From Streptomyces sp. NBC_00250 (lineage in GTDB: Bacteria; Actinomycetota; Actinomycetes; Streptomycetales; Streptomycetaceae), in the NCBI RefSeq assembly GCF_036192275.1, contig NZ_CP108088.1:1984001-2048000 (forward strand): a stretch of 64,000 nucleotides of DNA, in the 5' to 3' direction. Below the pieces are notes generated by a model. It was not told the DNA's origin and did not search any database. It saw nothing but the letters and a program-made list of their open reading frames with translations. This document shows positions 1 through 11,400 of this stretch, in pieces (position 1 is the first letter of the stretch; every line of letters starts with the position of its first letter). Made by a program: the position numbers and the translations under genes.

Positions 1-601
1 AGCCGCACGGGCGGGGGGCGACGCCCTCGGTGACCAGGCCGAGCAGGGCGCGCTTCTGGTCCGGGGTGGTGTAGTCGGGGTGCGAGGTGGCGACCTCCAG
101 GACCGCGCCCGGGGCGGGCGAACCGGCGTGCAGAGGCTGTCCGTTGAGTGTGGCGCCCCTGCCGCGTACGGCCACGGCGAACTCGTCCAGGGCGGGTGCG
201 AAGGTCCAGGAGGCGAGCAACTCGCCGTGCTGGGCGAGCGCGACGAGGGTGCAGAAGGCGGGGTCGCCGTGGACGAACTGGCGGGTGCCGTCGACGGGGT
301 CGACGATCCAGACGGGGGCGTCGCCGCGCAGGGCGTCGTAGACGGCGGGGTCGGCGTGGACCGCCTCCTCGCCGACGACCACGGATCCGGGGAGCAGGGC
401 GGTCAGGGAGGCCGTGAGATGGGCCTCGGCGGCCCGGTCGGCGACGGTGACCAGGTCGTGCGGACCGTTCTTCTCGACGATGTCGTCGGCGGCGAGCTGC
501 CGGAAGCGCGGCATGATCTCGGCGGCGGCCGCCTTGCGGACCGCCTCCTCCACCTCGGTCGTCCGGCCGCCGAGGACTTGGTCAAGGAACTCATCGCTCA
601 T
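1..601 (-). CDS. Inositol monophosphatase family protein (3' end cut by window edge)
   Basis: The first 200 residues are visible and the frame is open to base 1. The metal- and phosphate-binding motifs of the Li+-sensitive phosphatase superfamily are present: GEE at residues 77-79 and DPVDGTRQF from residue 101. The family hydrolyses phosphomonoesters such as inositol-1-phosphate or histidinol-phosphate in the cytosol with Mg2+. The last visible residues (PRPCG) fit the conserved mid-protein stretch, so roughly 60 residues are missing. Start chosen at the ATG at 601; it is divergent from the lipoate ligase gene, about 110 bp away. Family is confident; substrate (inositol-P or histidinol-P, HisN-type) cannot be decided. 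Confidence 0.85.
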   Translation of the reverse strand, partial: MSDEFLDQVLGGRTTEVEEAVRKAAAAEIMPRFRQLAADDIVEKNGPHDLVTVADRAAEAHLTASLTALLPGSVVVGEEAVHADPAVYDALRGDAPVWIVDPVDGTRQFVHGDPAFCTLVALAQHGELLASWTFAPALDEFAVAVRGRGATLNGQPLHAGSPAPGAVLEVATSHPDYTTPDQKRALLGLVTEGVAPRPCG

Positions 602-713
602 GTGTCCAGCTAAGCACGGGGCGCTGACAAGCGGACCGGCGCATCTGTCACCCTCCGTTTCCCCTGGGAGTACCCTTTGGCCGAGTTCACCCCTTACACG
701 CAGGGAGGGTTCC

Positions 714-1781
714 GTGCACGGCGCGTACCACGGTGAGTACAAGGTTCCCGGCGGGAAACTGGTGGTCGTCGACCTCGACGCCGAGGACGGGGTCCTGCGG
801 AACGTCCGGGTGGCGGGCGACTTCTTCCTGGAGCCGGACGAGGCGATCCTGGCGATCGACCGCGCCCTGGAGGGCGCGCCGGTCGACACGGACGCCGCCG
901 GTCTCGCGGCACGGATCGACGCGGCGCTGCCGGCGGGCACGCAGATGTTCGGGCTGACCACGGAGGGCATCGGGGTCGCGGTCCGCCGCGCCCTCGCCCA
1001 CGCCACGGACTGGACCGACTACGACTGGCAGCTGATCCACGAGCCGCCGCAGTCCCCCGCCCTGCACATGGCGCTCGACGAGGTCATCACGGCCGAGGTG
1101 GCCGCCGGACTCCGCCCGCCGACCCTGCGGGTCTGGGAGTGGGGCGCCCCCGCGGTGGTCATCGGCAGCTTCCAGTCCCTGCGCAACGAGGTCGACCCGG
1201 AGGCCGCGGAGCGGCACGGCATCCAGGTGGTGCGCCGGATCAGCGGGGGCGGGGCCATGTTCATCGAGCCCGGCAACACGATCACGTACTCGCTCTCCGT
1301 GCCCGACGCCCTCGTGCAGGGCCTGTCCTTCACCGACAGCTACGCCTACCTCGACGACTGGGTGCTCGGCGCGCTCGGCGACATGGGCATCCGGGCCTGG
1401 TACCAGCCGCTCAACGACATCGCCACGGACGCGGGCAAGATCGCGGGCGCGGCGCAGAAGCGGATGGTGGCGGGCGAGGGCGCGGTCCTGCACCACGTGA
1501 CGATGGCGTACGACATCGACGCGGACAAGATGACGGAGGTGCTGCGGATCGGCCGCGAGAAGCTCTCCGACAAGGGCACGAAGAGCGCGAAGAAGCGGGT
1601 GGATCCGCTGCGGCGCCAGACGGGCCTGCCGCGCGAGACGGTGATCGAGCGGATGATCGCCTCGTTCCGGGGCCGGTACGGACTGTCGGAGGGCCACGTC
1701 ACGGAGGACGAGCTGACGCGGGCGAAGGAGCTGGCGGAGACGAAGTTCGGCACGCGGGAGTGGACGGCGCGGGTGCCGTAG
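714..1781 (+). CDS. Lipoate--protein ligase family protein
   Basis: A 355-residue protein starting at GTG 714, preceded by GGAGG at about 704-708; an upstream in-frame extension without RBS was rejected. Residues 1-90 resemble the small accessory domain that sits at the C-terminus of E. coli LplA, here placed first. The catalytic BPL/LplA fold follows, with RRISGGGAMF at 174-183 (lipoate/AMP-binding loop) and the adenylation lysine in KIAGAAQ (K242). Predicted to attach lipoate or octanoate to E2 subunits and the glycine cleavage H protein. The swapped domain order is seen in actinobacterial ligases. Some members of this family have lost ligase activity, so activity is inferred. Confidence 0.85.
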   Translation: MHGAYHGEYKVPGGKLVVVDLDAEDGVLRNVRVAGDFFLEPDEAILAIDRALEGAPVDTDAAGLAARIDAALPAGTQMFGLTTEGIGVAVRRALAHATDWTDYDWQLIHEPPQSPALHMALDEVITAEVAAGLRPPTLRVWEWGAPAVVIGSFQSLRNEVDPEAAERHGIQVVRRISGGGAMFIEPGNTITYSLSVPDALVQGLSFTDSYAYLDDWVLGALGDMGIRAWYQPLNDIATDAGKIAGAAQKRMVAGEGAVLHHVTMAYDIDADKMTEVLRIGREKLSDKGTKSAKKRVDPLRRQTGLPRETVIERMIASFRGRYGLSEGHVTEDELTRAKELAETKFGTREWTARVP

Positions 1782-1821
1782 CCGCGGCCCGGCCCCCGTG
1801 CCCCCTGCGTAGGGTGGCGGC

Positions 1822-2706
1822 ATGCGTGTCGAGGGGCCGGTGAAGCCGGGACTGCGGATGGAGTGCGCCGACGGGCGACGGTTGGTGCTGATGCAGGGCG
1901 CCGTCCCCGTACTCTTCGCCCGGCAGCGGGCCACCCACCACGGCCTGCACTACGCGCGCACCGGCCGGTACGCCTCTCCGCTCGCCCCGCTCCGGGCCGA
2001 ACGGGCGCGTGCGGTGGCGGAGTTCGCGGCTCCGGGCTCGGCCCGGTGGCCGGAGCGCTGGGCCGCGTACGCGGAGGCGGAGCTCCGAACGGCGGCCGAC
2101 GGGCCGCTGCACGCGGGCGAATGGCTGCTGGCCCCGGACACCCACCGGTGGTTCGTGGCCGCCAACTGGCCCAAACTCCTGGCTCACGACCCCGACCGGG
2201 GCCATCTGACCTGGTTCGGGTACGGCGACCCCGTGGAGGACGCGCGCGATCTGCTGCCGCTGCGGGCACTGTCACACCCGGAGGCGCCGCGTGTGAAGGC
2301 GTACCGCCGTCAGTACCGGGAGGGCGTCCTGCCCCCGGTGTTCGCCTGGTGGATCAGCGGGCTCAACTCCCCCGTGGTCCTCGACGGTCACGACCGGCTG
2401 ACGGCGGCGCTCGCGCAGGGCGGCCGGCCGGAGGTGCTGATCCTGTCGCGGGCCGTGGACGCCGCGTGGGTGGCGCTCTGCGCCGAGCGTCCGGTGCTCG
2501 AGTACGAGAAGCGCGTCGCCACGCTGGACGGCCCGCTCGGCCCGTCGCGGATCGCGAACGAGAGCCGGATGCTGGCCTCCCGGCTCAGAGCGATCGTCCA
2601 CTCCCCCGACCTCACCCGCGCCTGGCCGTTCCCGGGCGGCGCCCCCGCCTGGGAGGCGGCCGCGGCCGCGCACGTCCCCGGCTGGGCCCCGGACGCCGAC
2701 AGCTGA
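1822..2706 (+). CDS. Conserved hypothetical protein with ParB-like motif
   Basis: 294 residues, ATG at 1822, about 40 bp after the lipoate ligase stop and so probably co-transcribed. No signal peptide or membrane segment. The stretch GLNSPVVLDGHDRLTAAL (about residues 180-197) resembles the core of ParB/Srx-type domains, in which a hydrophobic strand is followed by DGHHR-like residues. The rest is rich in Trp, Arg and Ala without a recognisable domain. No function is assigned; the ParB-like resemblance is weak. Confidence 0.6.
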   Translation: MRVEGPVKPGLRMECADGRRLVLMQGAVPVLFARQRATHHGLHYARTGRYASPLAPLRAERARAVAEFAAPGSARWPERWAAYAEAELRTAADGPLHAGEWLLAPDTHRWFVAANWPKLLAHDPDRGHLTWFGYGDPVEDARDLLPLRALSHPEAPRVKAYRRQYREGVLPPVFAWWISGLNSPVVLDGHDRLTAALAQGGRPEVLILSRAVDAAWVALCAERPVLEYEKRVATLDGPLGPSRIANESRMLASRLRAIVHSPDLTRAWPFPGGAPAWEAAAAAHVPGWAPDADS

Positions 2707-3631
2707 TCACGCCCGTCCGTCACCGGTCCGGCCCCATGATCAGGTGACCGTATCCGTCGCGCGTCGTTGAGCCCACGCGGGCCGGGACGGACGTACGGAA
2801 GGCGTGCGGAAACGTCTCCGCACTCCTCGGCCCCGGGAACACGGCGCCGACGGTACGGAGATCAGGTGGGACGGGCGAGGAAGCTCATGGCGACGGTCGC
2901 GGGCGCGGTGATGGCGGTGTGCCCCCTCGGCATCGCGCCGCCCGCGCGGGCGGTCGTCGGCGGACACGAGGCACGGCCCCACCAGTACCCCTTCATGGCG
3001 GGACTGGTGGACGTGGTGGAGCGACGGGTGATGTGCGGCGGGGCGCTGATCGGCAACCGGTACGTGCTCACCGCCGCCCACTGTCTGACGGGCTCGTACA
3101 GCAGTCCCACGCGGGTGGGCGTGCTGCTCGGCGACCACGACCTGACGACCGGCGCCGACAGCCCGCACGCGGTCCTGGCGTCCCCCGCCCGCTTCGTCCC
3201 GCACCCGGAGTACGACCCGGAGACCCAGCGGAACGACATCGCGCTCGTCGAGCTCGCCGAACCGGTCGCCCTCAACCGCGACGTGCGCCCGATCGGCCTG
3301 CCCACCGCGTCCGACCGGGGCGCCTCCGACCACACGCAGGTCGAGGTGCCGGGCTGGGGCACCACCTCGTTCGGCGGCCGCACCTCCGACGTGCTGCGGA
3401 CCGTGACCCTCGGCACGATGAGCAACCCGGTCTGCGCGAGCCGGGGCATGTCGCAGATCGCCCCCACTCAGATCTGCACGTACTCCCCCGGGCGCGACAC
3501 CTGCCAGTACGACTCCGGCAGCCCCCTGGTCCGGATGGTCGGGGGGCGGCCGTACGTCGTCGGGCTGGTGTCCTACGGCAAGGAGTGCGCCACCGACACC
3601 CCCGCCGTGAACACCCGGGTCCGCTCCTACC

Positions 3632-5200
<1,569 letters not shown>

Positions 5201-5369
5201 ACGGAGGAACCCTTCGTTCGGCGGGGAGGACGGAACGAGGTGTCGCCCGAGGAGGGCGAGGGGGTGCCATGCCGGATCGGCTCCGTCGTGGTCTGTCAAG
5301 AACCACTTGCAGCCAAGGAGTCGGGGCCCGATTCTTCCACTCGCCGTGCGACGCGGGTAGACCCGCGCA

Positions 5370-5957
5370 TCACGTCGGCGTACGCGAGGCGCCTACGACC
5401 GCCCCCCGTACGTGCAGATGGCCGTCCAGCGGGAAGGCGGGCGGCGCCGAGGGCAGAAGCCTGTCGAACGCGTAGCCGCACTTCTCCGCCACGCGGCAGG
5501 AAGCCTGGTTGTCGACCTGGTGGAGGAGTTCGAGGCGTTCGAGGCCGTCGGGTCCGAAGGTGTCGAACGCCCAGCCGGTCAGGGTTTCCAGGGCTCGGGG
5601 TGCCACGCCCCGCCCCCGGGCCGCGGCCGCCGTCCAGTAGCCGACCTCGGCGAACGGCTTGCCGGAAGCGACCTCCTTGAGCGCGACGCTGCCCACGAGG
5701 CGCTGCGGCTCCCCGTCGAGGGGCGTCTCGAAGACGGCGAATCCGAACCGGACGCCCGCAGCCCAGCCCTCCTCCTGGGCCCGCACCCACGCCAGTCCGT
5801 CGTCCTCGCTCTCCATCGGCGAAGCCGCCCGACGGCGCAGTTCGGGATCCCGGTGCGACTCGACCAACTCCGCGACGTCTTCCACGGACCAGGGGCGGAG
5901 AAGGAGAACGGGAGCGGTCGGGGTCGCGGCTGACGTGAGCAGGACGGTGGCGTTCAT
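5370..5957 (-). CDS. GNAT family N-acetyltransferase (RimJ/RimL type)
   Basis: 195 residues from the ATG at 5957; an in-frame ATG 72 bases further upstream would add an Arg/Pro-rich tail with no RBS and was rejected. It shows the RimJ/RimL layout: LLLRPWSVEDVAELVES near the N-terminus, VGYWTAAAARGRGVAPRAL (acetyl-CoA pyrophosphate loop, RGRGVA) in the middle, and LLHQVDNQASCRVAEKCGY near the end. It should transfer an acetyl group to a protein N-terminus or small amine. Upstream of the permease on the same strand with a gap of about 170 bp; no clear operon link. Confidence 0.88.
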   Translation of the reverse strand: MNATVLLTSAATPTAPVLLLRPWSVEDVAELVESHRDPELRRRAASPMESEDDGLAWVRAQEEGWAAGVRFGFAVFETPLDGEPQRLVGSVALKEVASGKPFAEVGYWTAAAARGRGVAPRALETLTGWAFDTFGPDGLERLELLHQVDNQASCRVAEKCGYAFDRLLPSAPPAFPLDGHLHVRGAVVGASRTPT

Positions 5958-6482
5958 CGGTTGATCGTAGAGCCTGCCCGAACGCGGCAGCCGGCCCGAC
6001 GGAACGGGGGCCGGTGTTCGCGTAAGCACCGACTTCGGCTGAAACCGCGTTTCTTCGAGGAACGATTTTCCGCCTCAAAATCGGGTGAAAAACGAACAAA
6101 GCACACGCCTCGGCAACTCTGCATGACTGAATTGGTTTATGTGCGGGCATAGAGTTCCGGCCACGATGGAGCCAAGGATTGTTTGAAACCCCTTTCCTGC
6201 GCTGTCCGGGCAATGTAGGTTTCTGCGAGTCACGGGGGCGGCTCCACGCGCCCTTTCCCGGCAGGCAAGACTCCAGGCATTCACCAGAACAGGGTGGGTG
6301 AGTGATTGCGCTGCCATTCGCAAGGAAATCAATCCACGGCTCAATGGGTTGAACTCCGAAAGGGCGGGCCATTTGCCCACACGGTTGCCGCTTCTTGGTT
6401 CGAGAGGCGAGATCCACGCCGGAGTATTTCTCTGCGCAGCTGCCGCACAGAGAGCCCGTTCACAAAAAGGAGCAAGAAGAGG
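5958..6482. other. Intergenic region, AT-richer than its surroundings
   Basis: About 525 bp with no supported gene. It is visibly poorer in G+C than the flanks and holds only short frames with non-Streptomyces codon use. It must carry the promoter of the rightward secreted-protein gene at 6483 and that of the leftward acetyltransferase. No clear -35/-10 pair or RNA gene could be assigned. Confidence 0.5.
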
Positions 6483-6959
6483 ATGAGGAAGAAGGTTGCC
6501 GCAGTCGTTTCCGGTGCGGCTTTTCTGGGATTCTTTGGTGCGACACCAGCCATGGCGGGAGGGGACATCGACAATCTGTGGGACCCTGCGGCCTGCGCGG
6601 CCCCCTCCGGCTCGGCCTTCAAGTTCCACCTTTATTACAACTCGGGCCAGAACGGCGCCTACCGGAACATCGGGTACAACGTCTACAACTTCGATGTCCT
6701 GTGGAACGGCAACAACGCACCCGGCGGCGGCACACCGCTTCGCTACTGCATCGTAGGCGCCAGCAACCCACTGCCCGGCTCCAATCAGACGGTAAAGAAC
6801 AATGCCGCGTCCGGGACGAACGATCACTACAAGTACAAGGCCAGGGTTCATTTCAGGAGTGGGTACGGCGGCCCGACGGACATCATGAACCCTTATCAGC
6901 ACATCGACCGGTTCAGGTACGTCTACAACGAGAATGCATCGTTCTCGTGGGCCTCGTGA
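6483..6959 (+). CDS. Small secreted protein of unknown function
   Basis: 158 residues. The ATG at 6483 follows an AAAGGAG element and opens a classical Sec signal peptide: MRKK, a hydrophobic core, then cleavage after TPAMA near residue 22. The mature part is small, rich in Tyr, Asn and Gly (for example YRNIGYNVYNFDVLWNGNN), and has two cysteines (CAAP, YCIV) that may form a disulphide. It looks like an all-beta extracellular protein. Followed after 18 bp by the gene at 6978, so the two are likely co-transcribed. Family not recognised. Confidence 0.75.
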   Translation: MRKKVAAVVSGAAFLGFFGATPAMAGGDIDNLWDPAACAAPSGSAFKFHLYYNSGQNGAYRNIGYNVYNFDVLWNGNNAPGGGTPLRYCIVGASNPLPGSNQTVKNNAASGTNDHYKYKARVHFRSGYGGPTDIMNPYQHIDRFRYVYNENASFSWAS

Positions 6960-6977
6960 GATAACGGAAGGGCGAGA

Positions 6978-7895
6978 ATGATGCTCAGCAGCAAGATGAC
7001 GAAAGCAACTGCTCCCATTGCCGCTGCGGCAGCGTTAGGGGCAGTGGCGATCGCCCTGACGATAGGACAGTCGGGCACGAAGGCCGACCATCAGGCTTCG
7101 GCGAGCCGAAGCGATGTGGCTGCACCGAAGGCGCCGAAGGCGCCTCAGGCACTCGTCGGTGACGAGAAGAATCCGGCCACGTGGCGCCTTCCCGTGGAAG
7201 ACTTCATCAGCTCCAGATCCGATGCCCTGAAGATTTCCGGTGTGCGGGACGATCTCATCGACGCCTGTATGAGCAAGGCGGGGTACGAGAAGTGGCAACC
7301 CGCACCCGACCTGCCGGATCTCAGCGGCGATTCGATGGTCGACCGTAGGTACGGCGTCCACGATCCCGTGCTCACCGGGCAGCGTGGCTACCACCCGGCG
7401 CTCGACGTCCAGGAGGAATACGACGCGGCGATCGAGGTCGGCGCGGTCGACAAGTCCGGTTCCGACCCGGACGCGCTGCGTGCGTGTGCCGAGTCGACCG
7501 ACGCCCAGGCGCCGGCGATCCAGTCGTCCTCACTGGTGGAACAGATCGACGCCACTTCGTACACCGAGTCCATGAAGGATCCCGCGGTAGTGACCGCCTT
7601 CGCCCGGTGGACCGCGTGCATGAAGGACAAGGGCTACAGCTACAAGTCCCCTCTCGAGCCGATGGACGACCCCAGGTTCAGCCATCCCACCACCGTCACG
7701 GAACTGGAAATCTCCACGGCCAAGGCCGATCTGAGCTGCCGTGAGCAGTTCGACGTGACGCGTACCTGGTTCGACGCCGAGACGAAGATCCAGCAGGCGC
7801 AGATCGGGAAGAACCTCCCTGCCCTGAACGCGATCAAGAGCGAGAACCGCTCCGTCGCGGCGAAGTCGGCCGCGCTGGCCGCAGCGAAGAACTGA
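6978..7895 (+). CDS. Secreted/membrane-anchored protein with two ACMxxxGY motifs; contains a TTA codon
   Basis: 305 residues, ATG 6978 preceded by GGAAGGG. An N-terminal hydrophobic stretch (about residues 11-30) is an uncleaved anchor or signal peptide, followed by an Ala/Lys/Pro linker. Two spaced repeats, DACMSKAGY (about 97) and TACMKDKGY (about 214), match the Cys-Met...Gly-Tyr pattern of exported actinobacterial proteins; two further Cys (CAES, SCRE) could pair with them. The codon at 7035-7037 is TTA (Leu20), so translation may need the developmental bldA tRNA. Probably in an operon with the small secreted protein upstream and ended by the hairpin at 8051-8086. Function unknown. Confidence 0.78.
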   Translation: MMLSSKMTKATAPIAAAAALGAVAIALTIGQSGTKADHQASASRSDVAAPKAPKAPQALVGDEKNPATWRLPVEDFISSRSDALKISGVRDDLIDACMSKAGYEKWQPAPDLPDLSGDSMVDRRYGVHDPVLTGQRGYHPALDVQEEYDAAIEVGAVDKSGSDPDALRACAESTDAQAPAIQSSSLVEQIDATSYTESMKDPAVVTAFARWTACMKDKGYSYKSPLEPMDDPRFSHPTTVTELEISTAKADLSCREQFDVTRTWFDAETKIQQAQIGKNLPALNAIKSENRSVAAKSAALAAAKN

Positions 7896-8050
7896 CCGGC
7901 CGAAACAGCCGCCTGGCGACAGTCGTGGCGCCGTCACCCGGCAACCGGCCGGCGCACGTCTCCACCGCAACCGAGCACCATCGGCGTCTGGCACCACCGC
8001 CCCGGCGCTTCTGATCCGCTGCACAGAAGCCGGGCCCCGGCACCGAAGGT

Positions 8051-8086
8051 GTGGGGTGTCGTCGTGCGCCCGCGACGACACCCCAC
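8051..8086 (+). terminator. Strong hairpin terminator
   Basis: Perfect 14-bp inverted repeat (8051-8064 and 8073-8086, arm GTGGGGTGTCGTCG) with an 8-base loop. It lies about 155 bp after the stop of the gene at 6978 and before the transposase relic. GC hairpins without a T tract are the usual Streptomyces terminators. Confidence 0.75.
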
Positions 8087-8148
8087 CCCTGAACCTGCGC
8101 AAGGGCCTCGGTAGGGAGTGACGTCGGCGAGCGGACCGAGAGGTTGTC

Positions 8149-8303
8149 TCACGTGGTGAGCTTCGCGAGTCTCAGGTAGCAGGTCAGGGCTGCGGCAAGG
8201 CCGAGGAAGGCAAGGAAGTGGCTGCCCTTCGTTCGCACCGGACGGTACGGCGGCGGTAGCCGATGGGCCAGGAGAGCCACCGCTCGCTCCTCCCGCGGTG
8301 CCG
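8149..8303 (-). pseudogene. Relic of an IS5-type transposase C-terminus
   Basis: The leftward frame ending at the TGA at 8149-8151 reads FLAFLGLAAALTCYLRLAKL, the characteristic tail of IS5-group transposases abundant in Streptomyces. Just upstream, in another frame, RHRGRSERWLSWPIGYRRR matches the preceding part (normally RHR..ER..SWL.GYRR), so there is a frameshift near 8225. Only about 50 codons remain; nothing recognisable continues beyond 8303 and no intact terminal repeat was found. A fossil insertion, not a functional element. Confidence 0.65.
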
Positions 8304-8376
8304 ACTGAGCAGCTCACCGGATTCGATACCGGGGCGGACGATCCGTGCGACTTTCGATCGATCCCCCTCGTCCTGC

Positions 8377-8408
8377 CGGAGTGCCATGGCCGAGACCATG
8401 GCACTCCG
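8377..8408. promoter_or_regulatory. Perfect hairpin in leader of the 1340-aa secreted hydrolase gene
   Basis: 13-bp perfect arms (8377-8389 CGGAGTGCCATGG and 8396-8408) around a 6-base loop, ending 67 bp before the chosen GTG start. Each arm contains an in-frame ATG, so a start here would lie within the stem. It could be a leader attenuator, an mRNA-stabilising stem or a terminator shielding the gene from upstream transcription; the sequence alone does not decide. Confidence 0.45.
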
Positions 8409-8475
8409 ATTCCCGTGCCCGTACTCGCGGCTGAGCGGTCTCGGTCTCTCCGCCGTCCCAGGAGCGTGCAGAGAA

Positions 8476-11400
8476 GTGAACAGACAAGTCCACACACCCA
8501 CACGACACTTACGCGGCCCAGCGGCCCTCGTGTTGAGCGCCGCGTTGGCGGGAGGACTCCTCCAAGCGGCCGGCCCCGCGACGGCCGCACCGGATCCGGG
8601 TGAGACGCCACGCGCCACGTCCCCGTCGACTCCCTCCGGCAAGGGTCCCGATCCCCGGACGGTCCCGTCCCCGGACAAGAACCTCGGTTCGACCTGGAAG
8701 ACCTCCACGGACCGTGTCGTCACGACCGCCGCCGACGCCGGCGGTCTGCGCATCCTCGCCGCGAACGGTTCCGACGCCTTCGCCTGGAAGACCGTCGCCG
8801 TCCTCGCCGAACCGGGCATGCAGGCGGACACCTGGATCGGCAACGCGTGCGTCATGGACCGCTCGCACGCGGCGGTCGCCTACGCACCCCGCACCTTCAC
8901 CAATCGCCCGGACCTGATGACGGGCGGCGCGTTCACCGCCATCGTCGACATCGACTCCGGCCAGGTGACCAAGCTCCCCTTCACCGCCTCCCTCGCGTAC
9001 TTCGACCCGAGCTGCAACCCGGCGACAGGCACCGCGCTGTTCAGCGCCTTCCGAGACGACCGAAGCCGCCTCCTCACCGTGGACACCACCGGAGACGTCG
9101 TGTCCGACACGGACGTGACCGGTCAGGTGACCTCCGCGGTCCCCGTCGCGGACGGCGCAGTCGCCGCGCGCGGCCGCAAGCTGGTGCACGTGAACCGGAA
9201 GGGCAAGGTCGAGAGCCTCGCCACCGCGTCCGGAGTGCCCTCCGAGATCCGGGCGTCGGGGAAGAACGGGATCGCCTTCCTCGACCACCGGGACAGCACC
9301 GCGTACGCCAGGCTGTGGCGGGCCGACCGGGCTGCCGTCTCGACGCTCGCCACCGGAAAACTCGGCGACCTCGGCCTGAAGCAGGGCCACACCGGCAAGG
9401 TCTTCCTCACGGGCACCCCCACCGCGCCGTCGCGTACCGCGGGGACCGGAATCGTGCCCCTCGCCGTACCCGCCGACGTCGCCGTCTCCGGCGAGGGCCG
9501 CCTCGCCGTCGACCCCGTCCTCGCCCCCACCGTCCGCAGGGGCCTGAACCGGCTCAAGGGGGCGGGCCATGACTCCACCGCCGCTGAACCGCCCCGGGAG
9601 ACCACTGGAGAAGCCCCCGCCCCTCCCGACGAGGAGCGGCCGGTGACGGTGACCGCCACCGCCACCGCCACCGGTGAGGAGTTCACTCAGTCGGTACGGG
9701 AGACGAGCAGCGCCCCGGGCAAGGACACGGCCTCCCCGGCCCTGCCCGATACGAGCGCCGCGGATCGGTCCGCCACCGGATCCGCCACGAGGGCGGCCGC
9801 TTCCCTCGCCAACGACCCCGTCGACACGGACCGATGGTGCTCCGTCCCGCGTAACGACGTGAACAGCCAGGCACTGCAGCCCACGCCGAACCAGGTCGAG
9901 TGGGCCGTCGACATGGCCGTGCGCGGCGAGCTGCGTTCTCAGTGGATCACCCAGGGCGGCTGGCGCTCCCAGATCGGTCTGCTCACGGTCGATCCGCAGG
10001 CCCTCTTCCCGAGGCCGGAGCTGAAGGGCGGCGGCAGCGGCCGTATCCCTGCCCAGGTCCTCCTCGGCGTCCTCGCCCAGGAGTCGAACCTGTGGCAGGC
10101 CGAATCGGGTGCGATCCCCGGGCAGATGGGCAACCCCCTGGCCGCCGTCGCCGGCTTCTACGGCCACAAGGGGAGCGACTCGGATTCCTACTGGAAGATC
10201 AACTGGGAGAATTCCGACTGCGGTTACGGCGTCGGTCAGGTGACCGACGGCATGCGCATGGCCGGACACGAGAAGACCGGCGAGACCGCGCTGTCGCCGC
10301 AGAAGCAGCGGGCCGTGGCCCTCGACTACACGGTGAACATCGCCGCCTCGATGTACATCCTGGCCGACAAGTGGAACCAGGTGCACACCGACGGCCAGAA
10401 GATCACCATCAACAACGACGACCCCGCCAAGCCGGAGAACTGGTTCGCCGCACTCTGGAACTACAACCTCGGCTTCAACCCTCCCACCACCCCGGGAGCC
10501 CCGTGGGGCCTCGGCTGGTACAACAACCCGGCCAACCCGATGTACCCGGCGAGCCGCGGCCCCTTCATGGAGAACAGTCCCACCGACGCTGCGAACCCCC
10601 AGAAGTGGCCGTACCAGGAGAAGGCTCTCGGCTGGGGCGCCTGGTCCATGGACACCGGCCGTTCCTACGCCACCAGCGGTCGGCAGGACTGGCCCGGTGA
10701 GGCCGGCTTCGCCTCTGCGGGCTTCCGCCCGGCCTGGTGGACCAGCGTCGGGGACCGCACGCGGATAAAGCCGCCGCTGAGCGCGTTCTGCAACACCGTG
10801 AACAGCTGCGACCCGAACAACCCGCCGCAGTGCGGCACCGAGCTCTGCTACATGCAGTACTGGTACCGCGGGTACAACGTGACCTGGAAGAACGACTGCG
10901 CCAGCACCTGCGGCAACGAGGACATCAAGTACCAGACTCTGCGCGCAGAACCTGGTCGGGGCACCCGCCTTCAGTACGGCACTCCCAGCTGCACCCCGCC
11001 CACCGGGTTCCCGTCGAACGCGCTCGTCGTGGAGTCGCTACCGGGCGGCGCACAGACCTGGAGCGACTGCGGCACCTCACAGTCCGCCGGCAGCTTCCAG
11101 TTCAGCTTCAACCCGGACGCCGACGGCGAGTACGAGGCCAAGGGCGACCTGCACCAGATCGGCGGCGGCTACGACGGTCACTTCTGGTACGCCCACACCC
11201 GTGACTCCGCCCGCCTCGGAGGGTTCAACGGACGGATGACGGTCACCGGCACCTGGACGCTGAATCAGAATCTCAACTGGGCCCGCGTCCTGGTCCACCA
11301 GCCCGACACGGGCGCCCGCACGCAGCAGGCCCAGTACGTGATCAAGGGAGTCGCCGGCGGAGACCGCAACCGCTACGTCAACACCCACTTCAGCAAGAAC

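Noticed and set aside
687..1934. Long Arg/His/Pro-rich frame opposite the lipoate ligase gene
   Set aside because: Antisense shadow with non-coding amino-acid composition, no motif and no RBS; the plus strand carries a full enzyme.
8509..10386. 625-codon open frame opposite the large hydrolase gene
   Set aside because: High-GC antisense shadow rich in Gly/Arg/Val without domain or signal; typical of Streptomyces codon bias.
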